From Budorcas taxicolor (taxonomy: Eukaryota > Chordata > Mammalia > Artiodactyla > Bovidae): a stretch of 64,000 nucleotides of DNA. Below the pieces are notes generated by a model. It saw only the letters and a list, made by a program, of their open reading frames with translations. It did not search any database and was not told the origin of the DNA. Shown piece after piece: positions 25,307 to 38,357 of the stretch. The translations under genes were made by a program, and so were the position numbers. The stretch covers positions 3,100,001-3,164,000 of the forward strand of contig NC_068920.1 in the NCBI RefSeq assembly GCF_023091745.1. The letters are read 5' to 3'. Numbering within the stretch: position 1 is the stretch's first letter; each line of letters opens with the position of its first letter.

Positions 25307-25369
25307 TTCCCTCGAGGCTTTCCCTCGAGGCTTTCCCTCGAGGCTTTCCCATGAGCCTTTCCCACAGGG
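25307..25369 (+). repeat. Longest 13-bp block (four units plus terminal)
   Basis: Three TTCCCTCGAGGCT units at 25307-25345 are followed by TTCCCATGAGCCT at 25346-25358 and the terminal TTCCCACAGGG. The same expanded block lies 9,709 bp to the right, at 35016-35078. This monomer is still 816 bp long because it lost 13 bp elsewhere, at about 25001. Confidence 0.9.
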
Positions 25370-25556
25370 CTGTGCCAAGTGCCACCTTGGTGTGAGTCGA
25401 TCCTCGGCGTGAAAGACGAGCCGGTGAAGGGAAAAGAGGTTCCTCTGGAATGGACTGAGACGTCTGGGGGACTCTTGGAATGGTGGCACGACCCTGGAGT
25501 TCCTCTCGCCGTTCCTGTTGAGAGGGCCTCCTCTTGAGATGCGACGGGAACGCCGG

Positions 25557-28500
25557 GAATTCTTTCCCGACGAAGCAGGGAAAGGATCCCTCACCTCGAG
25601 CTACGAGGCGGAAACGGGGCTCCTCTGGATGTGGGCGGGACCCTCGTGTTTACCCTCGAGTGGAGACGGGTATGTCGGGGAACTTCTTGAGTTGTTCCAA
25701 GGGTGGGAAGGAACCTTTTGGCGTTCCAGAGGTGAGGTGTGATTAGCCCAGAGAAGCCTCTGCGGAATTGGGCCTCATCTCGCCTGCAGGGGAGAACGTC
25801 CTGGATATTCTCGAGTTGCGGCAGGTCTTCTCGAGTTACGACGGTGTCCTCAGGGACCCGCTCTGGTGGCCTCAGGAAGGGCCAGTCCCCATGCGCGTTG
25901 CTAGGGTCCATGTCGGATTCCTCTCTCGTCGATGCCGGAGCCTAAGACCTTGTGTGGAGTCGGGGCCGGAACCTGAAGATTCCTCTTTTGTGTTGCCATG
26001 GATCTTGGGGCGCTTCTGAGTCTGCCCAGGGGTGTCAGGCCTCGTCTCCACTAGGGTCATGCACGTGCGCTTTCCTCCCGAGCTGCAGCAGTAGTGTCAC
26101 GCTTCCTGTCACTTGGATCAAGGGATCTGTGGCTTTCCCGCGAGGCTTTCCCTCGAGGCTTTCCCACAGGGCTGTGCCACATGCCACCTTGGTGTGAGTC
26201 GATCCTCGGCGTGAAAGACGAGCCAGTGAAGGGAAAAGAGGTTCCTCTGGAATGGACTGAGACATCTGGGGGACTCTTGGAATGGTGGCACGAGCCTGGA
26301 GTTCCTCTCGCTGTTCCTGTTGAAAGGGCCTCCTCTTGAGATGCGACGGGAATGCTGGGAACTCATTCCCGACGAAGCAGGGAAAGGATCCCTCATGGCG
26401 AGCTACGAGGCAGAAACCGGGCTCCTCAGGATGTGGGCTGGACCCTCGTGTTTCCTGTAGAGTGGAGACGGGTATGTCGGGGAACTTCTTGATTTGCACC
26501 AAGGGTGTGAAGGACCATTTCGAAGTTCCAGAGGTGAGGTGTGATCAGCCTCGAGACGCCTCAGCGGAAATGGGCCTCATCTCGCCTGGAGGGGAGAACC
26601 TCCTGGATTTTCTCGAGTTGCGGCAGGTCTTCTCGAGTTACCAGGGGGACCTCAGGGACCCGCTCTGTTGGCCTCAGGAAAGGCCTGTCCCCATGCGAGT
26701 TGCTAGGGGCCATCTCGGGATTCCTCTCCCGTCCATGCCGGAGCCTAAGACCTTGTGTGGATTCGGGGCCGGAACCTGAAGATTCCGCTCCAGTGTTGCC
26801 ATGGATCTTGGGGTGCTTCTGAGTCTCCCCAGGGGAGTCAGGCCTCGTCTCGAGAGGGGGCATGCACGTGCGCTTTCCTCCCGAGCTGCAGCAGTAGTGT
26901 CACGCTTCCTGTCACGTGGATCAAGGGATCTGTGGCTTTCCCTCGAGGCTTTCCCTCGAGGCTTTCCCACGAGGCTTTCCCACAGGGCTGTGCCACGTGC
27001 CACCTTGGTGTGAGTCGATCCTCGGCGTGAAAGGCGAGCCGGTGAAGGGAAAAGAGGTTCCTCTGGAATGGACTGAGACATCTGGGGGACTCTTGGAATG
27101 GTGGCACGAGCCTGGAGTTCCTCTCGCCGCTCCTGTTGAGAGGCCCTCCTCTTGACATGCGACGGGAAGGCCGGGAACTCTTTCCCGCAGAAGCAGGGAA
27201 AGGATCCCTCATCTCGAGCTACGAGGCGGAAACGGGGCTCCTCTGGATGTGTGCGGCACCCTCCTGTTTCCTCTCGAGTGTAGACGGGTATGTCGGGGAA
27301 CTTTTTCATTTGCAGCAAGGGTGTGAAGGACCCTTTCAAAGTTCCCGAGGTGAGGTGTCATCAGCCTCGAGACGCCTCAGCGGAAATGGGCCTCATCTAG
27401 CCTGGAGGGGAGAACCTCCTGGATTTTCTCGAGTTGCGGCAGGTCTTCTCGAGTTACGACGGGGACCTCAGGGACCCGCTCTAGTGGCCTCATGATAGGC
27501 CAGACCCCAGGCGCGTTGCTACGGGCCCTCTCGGGATTCCTCTCCCGACCATGCCGGGGCCGAAGATCTTGTGTGGAGTCGGGGCCGGAACCTGAGGATT
27601 CCTCTCCAGTGTTGCCATGGATCTTGGGGTGCTTCTGAGTATCCGCAGGGGAGTCAGGCTTCGTCTCGAGTGGGGGCATGCACGTGCGCTTTCCTCCCGA
27701 GCTGCAGCAGCAGTGTCACGCTTCCTGTCACGTGGATCAAGGGATCTGTGGCTTTCCCTCCAGGCTTTCCCACGAGGCTTTCCCACAGGGCTGTGTCACG
27801 TGCCACGTTGGTGTGAGTCTATCCTCGGCGTGAAAGACGAGCCGGTGAAGGGGAAAGAGGTTCCTCTGGAATGGACTGAGACATCTGGGGGACTCTTGGA
27901 ATGGTGGCACGACCCTGGAGTTCCTCTCGCCGCTCCTGTTGAGAGGGCCTCCTCTTGAGATGTGACGAGAACGCCGGGAAATCTTGCCCGACGAAGCAGG
28001 GAAAGGATCCCACATGTCGAGCTATGAGGCAGAAACCGGGCTCCTCTGGATGTGGGCTGGACCCTCGTGTTTCCTGTAGAGTGGAGACGGGTATGTCGGG
28101 GAACTTCTTGATTTGCACCAAGGGTGTGAGGGACCATTTCGAAGTTCCAGAGGTGAGGTGTGATCAGCCTCGAGACGCCTCAGCGGAAATGGGCCTCATC
28201 TCGCCTGGAGGGGAGAACCTCCTGGATTTTCTCGAGTTGCGGCAGGTCTTCTCGAGTTACCAGGGGGACCTCAGGGACCCGCTCTGTTGGCCTCAGGAAA
28301 GGCCTGTCCGCATGCGGGTTGCTAGGGGCCATCTCGGGATTCCTCTCCCGTCCATGCCGGAGCCTAAGACCTTGTGTGGATTCGGGGCCGGAACTTGAAG
28401 ATTCCGCTCCAGTGTTGCCATGGATCGTGGGGTGCTTCTGAGTCTCCCCAGGGGTGTCAGGCCTCGTCTCGTGTGGGGGCATGCACGTGCGCTTTCCTCC

Positions 28501-31500
28501 CGAGCTGCAGCAGTAGTGTCACGCTTCCTGTCACGTGGATCAAGGGATCTGTGGCTATCCCTCGAGGCTTTCCCACAGGGCTGTTCCACGTGGTACCTTG
28601 ATGTGAGTCGATCCTCGGCGTGAAAGACAAGCCGGTGAAGGGAAAAGAGGTTCCTCTGGAATGGACTGAGACATCTCGGGGACTCTTGGATTGGTGGCAC
28701 GACCCTGGAGTTCCCCTCGCCGTTCCTGTTGAGAGGGCCTCCTCTTGAGTTGCGACGGGAACGCCGGGAACTCTTTCCCGAAGAAGCAGGGAAAGGATCT
28801 CTCATCTCGAGTTACGAGGCGGAAACGGGGCTCCTCTGGATGTGGGCCGGACCCTCGTGTTTGCTCTGGAGTGGAGACGGGAATGTCGGTGAACTTCTTG
28901 ATTTGCACCAAGGGTGTGAAGGACCCTTTCGAAGTTCCAGAGGTGAGGTGTGATCAGCCTCGAGACGCCTCAGTGGAAATAGGCCGCATCTCGCCTGGAG
29001 GGGAGAACCTCCTGGATTTCCTCGAGTTGCGGCAGGTCTTCTCGAGTTACGACAGGGACCTCAGGGACTCGCTCTGGTGGCCTCAGGAAAGGCCAGTCCC
29101 CATGCGAGTTGCTACGTGCCATCTCAGGATTCCTCTCGCGTCGATGCCGGTGCCTAAGACCTTGGTGGAGTCGGGGCCAGAAACTGAGGATTCCTCTCAA
29201 GTATTGCCATGAATCTTGGGGTGCTTCTGAGTCTCCCCAGGGGAGTCAGGCCTCGTCTCGAGAGGGGGCATGCACGTGCGCTTTCCTCCCCAGCTGCAGC
29301 AGTAGTGTCACGCTTCCTGTCACGTGGATCAAGGGATCTGTGGCTTTCCCTCGAGGCTTTCCCTCGAGGCTTTCCCACGAGGCTTTCCCACAGGGCTGTG
29401 CCACGTGCCACCTTGGTGTGAGTCGATCCTCGGCGTGAAAGGCGAGCCGGTGAAGGGAAAAGAGGTTCCTCTGGAATGGACTGAGACATCTGGGGGACTC
29501 TTGGAATGGTGGCACGAGCCTGGAGTTCCTCTCGCCGCTCCTGTTGAGAGGCCCTCCTCTTGACATGCGACGGGAAGGCCGGGAACTCTTTCCCGCAGAA
29601 GCAGGGAAAGGATCCCTCATCTCGAGCTACGAGGCGGAAACGGGGCTCCTCTGGATGTGTGCGGCACCCTCGTGTTTCCTCTCGAGTGTAGACGGGTATG
29701 TCGGGGAACTTTTTCATTTGCAGCAAGGGTGTGAAGGACCCTTTCGAAGTTCCCGAGGTGAGGTGTCATCAGCCTCGAGACGCCTCAGCGGAAATGGGCC
29801 TCATCTCGCCTGGAGGGGAGAACCTCCTGGATTTTCTCGAGTTGCGGCAGGTCTTCTCGAGTTACGACGGGGACATCAGGGAACCGCTCTGGTGGCCTCA
29901 TGATAGGCCAGACCCCAGGCGCGTTGCTACGGGCCCTCTCGGGATTCCTCTCCCGACCATGCCGGGGCCGAAGATCTTGTGTGGAGTCGGGGCCGGAACC
30001 TGAGGATTCCTCTCCAGTGTTGCCATGGATCTTGGGGTGCTTCTGAGTATCCGAGGGGAGTCAGGCTTCGTCTCGAGTGGGGGCATGCACGTGCGCTTTC
30101 CTCCCGAGCTGCAGCAGGAGGGTCACGCTTCCTGTCACGTGGATCAAGGGATCTGTGGCTTTCCCTCGAGGCTTTCCCTCGAGGCTTTCCCACAGGGCTG
30201 TGCCACGTGCCACCTTGGTGTGAGTCGATCCTCGGCGTGAAAGGCGAGCAAGTGAAGGGAAAAGAGGTTCCTCTGGAATGGACTGAGACATCTGGGGGAC
30301 TCTTGGAATGGTGGCACGATCCTGGATTTCCTCTCGCCGTTCCTGTTGAGAGGGCCTCCTCTTGAGATGTGACGGGAACTCCGGGAACTCTTTCCCTCAG
30401 AAGCAGGGAAAGGATCCCTCATCTCCAGCTACGAGGCGGAAACGGGGCCCCTCTGGATGTGGGCGGGACCCTCGTGTTTGCTCTGGAGTGGAGACGGGTA
30501 TGTCGGGGAACTTCTTGATTTGCACCAAGGGTGTGAAGGACCCTTTCGAAGTTCCAGAGGTGAGGTGTGATCAGCCTAGAGACGCCTCAGCGGAAATGGG
30601 CGTCATCTCGCCTGGAGGGGAGAACCTCCTGGATTTTCTCGAGTTGCGGCAGGTCTTCTCGAGTTACGACGGGGACCTCAGGGACCCGCTCTGGTGGCCT
30701 CATGATAGGCCAGTCCCCAGGCGCGTTGCTACGGAGCCTCTCGGGATTCCTCTCCCGACCATGCCGGGGCCGAAGATCTTGTGTGGGTCGGGGCCGGAAC
30801 CTGAGGATTCCTCTCCAGTGTTGCCATGGATCTTGGGGTGCTTCTGAGTCTCCCCAGGGGAGTCAGGCTTCGTCTCGAGTGGGGGCATGCACGTGCGCTT
30901 TCCTCCCGAGCGGCAGCAGTAGTGTCACGCTTCCTGTCACGTGGATCAAGGGATCTGTGGCTTTCCCTCGAGGCTTTCCCACGAGGCTTTCCCACAGGGC
31001 TGTGTCACGTGCCACCTTGGTGTGAGTCGTTCCTCGGCGTGAAAGACGAGCCGGTGAAAGGGAAAGAGGTTCCTCTGGAATGGACTGAGACATCTGGGGG
31101 ACTCTTGGAATGGTGGCACGACCCTGGAGTTCCTCTCGCCGTTCCTGTTGAGAGGGCCTCCTCTTGAGTTGCGACGAGAACGCCGGGAACTCTTGCCCGA
31201 AGAAACAGGGAAAGGATCCCTCATCTCGAGCTACGAGGCGGAAACGGGGCACCTCTGGATGTGGGCGGGACCCTCGTGTTTCCTCTCGAGTGGAGACGGG
31301 TATGTCGGGGAACTTCTTCATTTGCACCAACAGTGTGAAGGACCCTTTCGAAGTTCCAGAGGTGAGATGTGATCAGCCTCGAGACGCCTCAGCGGAAATG
31401 GGCCTCGTCTCGCGTGGAGGGGAGAACCTAATGGATTCTCTCGAGTTGCGGCAGGTCTTCTCGAGTTACGACGGGGACCTCAGGGACCCGCTCTGGTGGC

Positions 31501-34500
31501 CTCAGGAAAGGCCTGTCCCCATGAGAGTTGCTAGGGCCATCTCGGGATTCCTCTTCCGTCCATGCTGGAGCCTTAGACCTTGTGTGGAGTCGGGGCCGGA
31601 ACCTGAAGTTTCCTCTTTTGTGTTGCCATGGATCTTGGGGTGTTTCTGAGTCTGCCCAGGGGAGTCAGGCCTCGTCTCCACTAGGGGCATGCACGTGCGC
31701 TTTCCTTCCGAGCTGCAGCAGTAGGGTCACGCTTCCTGTCACGTGGATCAAGGGATCTGTGGCTTTCCCTCGACGCTTTCCCTCGAGGCGTTCCCATGAC
31801 GCTTTCCCACAGGGCTGTGCCAAGTGCCACCTTGGTGTGAGTCTATCCTCGGCGTGAAAGACGAGCCGTTGAAGGGAAAAGTGGTTCCTCTAGAATGGAC
31901 TGAGACATCTGGGGGACTCTTGGAATGGTGGCACGACCCTGGAGTTCCTCTCGCCGTTCCTGTTGAGAGGGCCTCCTCTTGAGATGCGACGGGAACGCCC
32001 GGATTTCTTTCCCGACGAAGCAGGGAAAGGATCCCTCACCTCGAGCTACGAGGCGGAAACGGGGCTCCTCTGGATGTGGGCGGGACCCTCGTGTTTCCTC
32101 TCCAGTGGAGACGGGTATGTCGGGGAACTTCTTGAGTTGCACCAAGGGTGTGAAGGACCCTTTCGACGTTCCAGAGGTGAGGTGTGATTAGCCCCGAGAA
32201 GCCTCTGCGGAAATGTGCCTCCTCTCGCCTGGAGGGGAGAACCTCCTGGATTTTCTCGAGTTGCGGCAGGTCTTCTTGAGTTACGACAGGGACCTCAGGG
32301 ACCCGCTCTGTTGGCCTCAGGAAAGGCCAGTCCCCATGCGAGTTGCTAGGGGCCCTCTCGCGATTCCTCTATCGTCGATGCCGAAGCCTAAGACCTTGTG
32401 TGGAGTCGGGGCCGGAACATGAGGATTCCTCTCCAGGGTTGCCATGGATCTTGGGGTGCTTCTGAGTCTCCCAAGGGGAGTCAGGCCTTGTCTCGAGTGG
32501 GGGCATACACGTACGCTTTCCTCCCGAGCTGCAGCAGTAGTGTCACGCTTCCTGTCACGTGGATCAAGGGATCTGTGGCTTTCCCTCTAGGCTTTTCCTC
32601 AAGGCTTTTCCACGAAGCTTTCCCACAGGGCTGTACCAAGTGCCAGCTTGGTGTGAGTCGATCCTCGGCGTGAAAAACGATCCGGTGAAGGGAAAAGTGT
32701 TTCCTCTGGAATGGAGTGAGACATCTGGGGGATTCTTGGAACGGTGGCAGGACACTGGAGTTCCTCTCGCCGTTCCTGTTGAGATGCCCTCCTCTTGAGA
32801 TGCGACGGGAATGCCCGGAATTCTTTCCCGACGAAGCAGGGAAAGGATCCCTCACCTCGATCTACGAGGTGGAAACGGGGCTCCTCTGGATGTGGGCGGG
32901 ACCCTCGTGTTTCCTCTCGAGTGGAGACGGGTATGTCGGGGAACTTCTTGAGTTGCACCAAGGGTGTGAAGGACCCTTTCGACGTTCCAGAGGTGAGGTG
33001 TGATTAGTCCCGAGCAGCCTCTGCGGAAATGGGCCTCATCTCGCCTGCAGGGGAGAACCTCCTGGATATTCTCGAGTTGCGGCAGGTCTTCTCGAGTTAC
33101 GACGGGGACCTCAGGGACACGCTCTGGTGGCCTCAGGAAGGGCCAGTCCCCATGTGAGTTGCTAGGAGCCATCTCGGGATTCCTCTCCCATCGATGCCGG
33201 GGCCTAAGACCTTGTGTGGAGACGGGGCCGGAACCTGAGGATTCCTCTCCAGTGTTGACATGGATTTTGGGGTGCCTCTGAGTCTCCCCAGGGGAGTCAG
33301 GCCTCGTCTCGAGTGTGGGCATGCACGTGTGCTTCCCTCCCGAGCTGCAGCAGTAGGGTCACGCTTCCTGTCACGTGGATCAAGGGATCTGTGGCTTTCC
33401 CTCGAGGCTTTCCCTCGAGGCTTTCACACGAGGCTTTCCCACCGGGCTGTGCCAAGTGCCACCCTGGTGTGAGTCGATCCTCGGCGTGAAAGACGAGCCG
33501 GTGAAGGTAAAAGAGGTTCCTCTGGAATTGACTGAGACATCTGGGGGACTCTTGGAATGATGGCACGACCCTGGAGTTCCTCTCGCCGTTCCTCTTGAGA
33601 TGGCTTCCTCTTGAGATGCGACCGGAACGCAGGGAATTCTTTCCCGACGAAGCAGGGAAAGGATCCCTCACCTCGAGCTACGAGGCGGAAACGGGGCTCC
33701 TCTGGATGTGGGCGGGACCGTGGTGATTCCTCTCGAGTGGAGAAGGGTATGTCAGGGAACTTCTTGAGTTGCACCAAGGGTGTGAAGGACCCTTTCGACG
33801 TTCAAGAGGTGAGGTGTGATTAGCCCCGAGAAGCCTCTGCGGAAATGGGCCTCATCTCGCCTGGAGGGAAGAACCTCCTGGATATTCTCGAGTTGCGGCA
33901 GGTCTTCCCGAGTTACGACGGGGACCTCAGGGACCCGCTCTGGTGGGCTCAGGGATGGCCAGTCCCCATGCGAGTTGCTAGGGGCGATCTCGGGATTCCT
34001 CTTCCGTCGATGCCGGGGCCTGAGACCTTGTGTGGAGTCGGGGCCGGATCCTGAGGATTCCTCTCCAGTGTTGACATGGATCATGGGGTGCCTCTGAGTC
34101 TCCCCAGGGGAGTCAGGCCTCGTCTCGAGTGGGGGCATGCACGTGTGCTTCCCTCCCGAGCTGCAGCAGTAGGGTCACGCTTCCTGTCACGTGGATCAAG
34201 GAATCTGTGGCATTCCCTCGAGGCTTTCCCTCGAGGCTTTCCCACGAGGCTTTCCCACAGGGCTGTGCCAAGTGCCACCTTGGTGTGAGTCGATCCTCGG
34301 CGTGAAAGACGAGCCGGTGAAGGGAAAAGAGATTCCTCTGGAGTGGACTGAGACTTCTGGGGGACTCTTGGAATGGTGGCACGACCCTGGAGTTCCTCTC
34401 GCCGTTAATCTTGAGAGGGCCTCCTCTTGAGATGCAGCGGGAACGCCGGGAATTCTTTCCCGACGAAGCAGGGAAAGGATCCCTCACCTCGAGCTACGAG

Positions 34501-35147
34501 GCGGAAATGGGGCTCCTCTGGATGTGGGCGGGACCCTCGTGTTTCCTCTCGAGTAGAGAAAGGTATGTCGGGGAACTTCTTGAGTTGCCCCAAGGGTGGG
34601 AAGGGCCCTTTCGACGTTCCAGAGGTGAGGTGTGATTAGCCCCGAGAAGCTCCTGCGGAAATGGGCCTCATCTTGCCTGCAGGGGAGAACCTCCTGGATA
34701 TTCTCGAGTTTCGAGTTACGACGGGGACCTCAGGGACCCGCTCTGGTGGCCTCAGGAAGGGCCAGACCCCATGCGAGTTGCTAGAGGCCATCTCGGGATT
34801 CCTCTCCCATCGATGCCGGGGCCTAAGACCTTGTGTGGAGTCGGGGCCTGAACCTGAGCATTCCTCTCCAGTGTTGACATGGATCTTGGGGTGTCACTGA
34901 GTCTCCCCAGGGGAGTCAGGCCTCGTCTCGAGTGGGGGCATGCACGTGCGCTTTCCTCCCGAGCTTCAGCAGTAGGGTCACGCTTTCTGTCACGTGGATC
35001 AAGGGATCTGTGTCTTTCCCTCGAGGCTTTCCCTCGAGGCTTTCCCTCGAGGCTTTCCCATGAGCCTTTCCCACAGGGCTGTGCCAAGTGCCACCTTGGT
35101 GTGAGTCGATCCTCGGCGTGAAAGACGAGCCGGTGAAGGGAAAAGAG
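25557..35147 (+). repeat. 12-monomer higher-order repeat, copy 2
   Basis: This matches 15848-25438 at a constant offset of 9,709 bp. Monomers start at 25739, 26541, 27357, 28160, 28950, 29765, 30567, 31369, 32184, 33000, 33816 and 34632. Only scattered single-base differences were noticed, for example 16370/26079, 18655/28364 and 24860/34569. One patch, CTTGAGTTGCGAC at about 31164 against CTTGAGATGTGAC at about 21455, has two changes close together and looks like a short conversion from another monomer. The match fades from about 35148, where GAGTTTCC replaces GAGGTTCC and GACACATATGG replaces GAGACGTCTGG. Confidence 0.85.
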
Positions 35148-37940
35148 TTTCCTCTGGAATGGACTGACACATATGGGGGACTCTTGGAATGGTGGCACGA
35201 CCCTGGAGTTCCTCTCGCCGTTCCTGTTGAGAGGGCCTCCTCTTGAGATGCGACGGGAACGCCGGGAATTCTTTCCCGACGAAGCAGGGAAAGGATCCCT
35301 CACCTCGAGCTACGAGGCGGAAACGGGGCTCCTCTGGATGTGGGCGGGACCCTCGTGTTTCCTCTCGAGTGGAGACGGGAATGTCGGGGAACTTCTTGAG
35401 TTGCACCAAGGGTGGGAAGGACCCTTTCGACGTTCCAGAGGTGAGGTGTGATTAGCCCCGAGAAGCCTCTGCGGAAATGGGCCTCATCTCGCCTGCAGGG
35501 GAGAACCTCCTGGATATTCTCGAGTTGAGGCAGGTCTTCTCGAGTTACGACGGGGACCTCAGGGACCCGCTCTGGTGGCCTCAGGAAGGGCCAGTCCCCA
35601 TGCGAGTTGCTAGCGGCCATCTCGGGATTCCTCTCCCGTCGATGCCGGGGCCTAAGACCTTGTGTGGAGTCGGGGACGGAACCTGAGGATTCCTCTCCAG
35701 TGTTGACATGGATTTTGGGTTGCCTCTGAGTCTCCCCAGGGGAGTCAGGCCTCGTCTCGAGTGGGGGCATGCACGTGCGCTTCCCTCCGGAGCTGAAGCA
35801 GTAGGGTCACGCTTCCTGTCACGTGGATCAAGGGATCTGTGGCTTTCCCTCGAGGCTTTCCCACGAGGCTTTCCCACAGGGCTGTGCCAAGTGCCACCTT
35901 GGTGTGAGTCGATCCTCGGCGTGAAAGACGAGCCGGTGAAGGGAAAAGAGGTTTCTCTGGAATGGACTGACACATCTGGGGGACTCTTGGAATGGTGGCA
36001 CGACCCTGGAGTTCCTCTCGCCGTTCCTGTTGAGAGGGCCTCCTCTTGAGATGCGACGGGAACGCCGGGAATTCTTTCCCGAGGAAGCAGGGAAAGGATC
36101 CCTCACCTCGAGCTACGAGGCGGAAACGGAGCTCCTCTGGATGTGGGCGGGACCCTCGTGTTTCCTCTCGAGTGGAGACGGGTATGTCGGGGAACTTCTT
36201 GAGTTGCACCAAGGGTGGGAAGGACCCTTTCGACGTTCCAGAGGTGAGGTGTGATTAGCCCCGAGAAGCCTCTGCGGAAATGGGCCTCATCTCGCCTGCA
36301 GGGGAGAACCTCCTGGATATTCTCGAGTTGCGGCAGGTCTTCTCGAGTTACGACGGGGACCTCAGGAACACGCTCTGGTGGCCTCAGGAAGGGCCAGTCC
36401 CCATGCGAGTTGCTAGGGGCCATCTCGGGATTCCTCTCCCATCGATGCTCGGGCCTAAGACCTTGTGTGGAGTCGGGGCCGGAACCTGAGGATTCCTCTC
36501 CAGTGTTGACATGGATCATGGGGTGCCTCTGAGTCTCCCCAGGGGAGTCAGGCCTCGTCTTGATTGGGGGCATGCACGTGCGCTTCCCTCCCGAGCTGCA
36601 GCAATAGGGTCACGCTTCCTGTCACGTGGATCAAGGGATCTGTGGCTTTCCCTCGAGGCTTTCCCTCGAGGCTTTCCCACGAGGCTCTCCCACAGGGCTG
36701 TGCCAAGTGCCACCTTGGTGTGAGTCGATTCTCGGCGTGAAAGACGAGCCGGTGAAGGGAAAAGAGGTTCCTCTGGAATGGACTGAGACATCTGGTGGAC
36801 TCTTGGAATGGTGGCACGACCCTGGAGTTCCTCTCGCCGTTCCTGTTGAGAGGGCCTCCTTTTGAGATGTGACGGGAACGCCGAGAATTCTTTCCAGACG
36901 AAGCAGGGAAAGGATCCCTCATCTCGAGCTACGAGGCGGAAACGGGGCTCCTCTGGATATGGGCGGGACCCTCGTGTTTCCAATCGAGTGGACACGGGTA
37001 TGTCGGGGAACTTCTTGAGTTGCACCAAGGGTGTGAAGTACCCTTTCGACGTTCCAGAGGTGAGGTGTGATTAGCCCCGAGAAGCCTCTGCGGAAATGGG
37101 CCTCCTCTCGCCTGCAGGGGAGAACCTCCTGGATTTTCTCGAGTTGCGGCAGGTCTTCTCGAGTTACGACGGGGACCTCAGGGATCCGCTCTGGTGGCCT
37201 GAGGAAGGGCCAGACCCCATGCGAGTTGCTAGGGGCCATCTCGGGATTCCTCTCCCGTCGATGCCGGGGCCTAAGACCTTGTGTGGAGTCGGGGCCGGAA
37301 CCTGAGGATTCCTCTCCAGTGTTGACATGGATCTTGGGGTGCCTCTGAGTCTCCCCAGGGGAGTCAGGCCTCGTCTAGAGTGGGGGCATGCACGTGCGCT
37401 TCCCTCCCGAGCTGCAGCAGTAGGGTCACGCTTCCTGTCACGTGGATCAAGGAATCTGTGGCATTCCTTCGATGCTTTCCCTCGAGGCTTTCCCACGAGG
37501 CTTTCCCACAGGGCTGTGCCAAGTGCACCTTGGTGTGAGTCGATCCTCGGCGTTAAAGACGAGCCGGTGAAGGGAAAAGAGGTTCCTCTGGAATGGACTG
37601 AGACATCTGGGGGACTCTTGGAATGGTGGCACGACCCTGGAGTTCCTCTCGCCGTTAATCTTGAGAGGGCCTCCTCTTGAGATGCGTCGGGAACGCCGGG
37701 AATTCTTTCCCGACGAAGCAGGGAAAGGATCCCTCACCTCGAGCTACGAGGCAGAAACGGGGCTCCTCTGGATGTGGGTGGGACCCTCGTGTTTCCTCTC
37801 GAGTAGAGAAAGGTATGTCGGGGAACTTCTTGAGTTGCCCCAAGGGTGGGAAGGACCCTTTCGACGTTCCAGAGGTGAGGTGTGATTAGCCCCGAGAAGC
37901 CTCTGCGGAAATGGGCCTCATCTCGCCTGCAGGGGAGAAC
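35148..37940 (+). repeat. Type B monomer run
   Basis: Monomers start at 35448, 36251, 37067 and 37882, with GATTAGCCCCGAGAAGCC at the landmark and CGGGAATTCTTTCCCG upstream. They continue the type B run that begins at 32184. They resemble the type B monomers at 22475-24923 without being copies at a fixed offset. The CACCTTGG block at 37529 has lost one base (AAGTGCACC for AAGTGCCACC). The monomer at 37882 starts as type B and changes identity before 37990. Confidence 0.8.
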
Positions 37941-38357
37941 CTCCTGGATATTCTCGAGTTGCGGCAGGTCTTCTCGAGTTACGACGGGGACATCAGGGAA
38001 CCGCTCTGGTGGCCTCATGATAGGCCAGACCCCAGGCGCGTTGCTACGGGCCCTCTCGGGATTCCTCTCCCGACCATGCCGGGGCCGAAGATCTTGTGTG
38101 GAGTCGGGGCCGGAACCTGAGGATTCCTCTCCAGTGTTGCCATGGATCTTGGGGTGCTTCTGAGTATCCGAGGGGAGTCAGGCTTCGTCTCGAGTGGGGG
38201 CATGCACGTGCGCTTTCCTCCCGAGCTGCAGCAGGAGGGTCACGCTTCCTGTCACGTGGATCAAGGGATCTGTGGCTTTCCCTCGAGGCTTTCCCTCGAG
38301 GCTTTCCCACAGGGCTGTGCCACGTGCCACCTTGGTGTGAGTCGATCCTCGGCGTGA
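37941..38357 (+). repeat. Displaced type A segment ending at the gap
   Basis: From CATCAGGGAACCGCTC at about 37990 to the last known base, the sequence follows 29882-30240 at an offset of 8,117 bp (ten monomers). It shares CATGATAGGCCAGACC, AGTATCCGAGGGGAGTC and GCAGCAGGAGGGTC. It agrees with the 12-monomer copy 2 rather than copy 1, which reads GAGGGTAGTC at 20345. The change from type B lies between GGATATT at about 37938 and CATCAGG at 37990, in sequence common to both types. It could be a real unequal exchange or a chimeric contig end. Confidence 0.75.

Larger units (their letters stand above)
15848..25556 (+). repeat. 12-monomer higher-order repeat, copy 1 (period 9,709 bp)
   Basis: Monomers start at 16030, 16832, 17648, 18451, 19241, 20056, 20858, 21660, 22475, 23291, 24107 and 24923. 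The order is type B, then seven type A monomers of mixed subtype, then four consecutive type B monomers. Everything from about 15848 recurs 9,709 bp later. The left edge is set by a two-base difference: CGCCTTGAATTC just before it, against CGCCGGGAATTC at 25555. Within the unit, 17648 and 20056 are themselves 2,408 bp apart and closely related, so an older 3-monomer duplication is fossilised inside. Confidence 0.85.
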
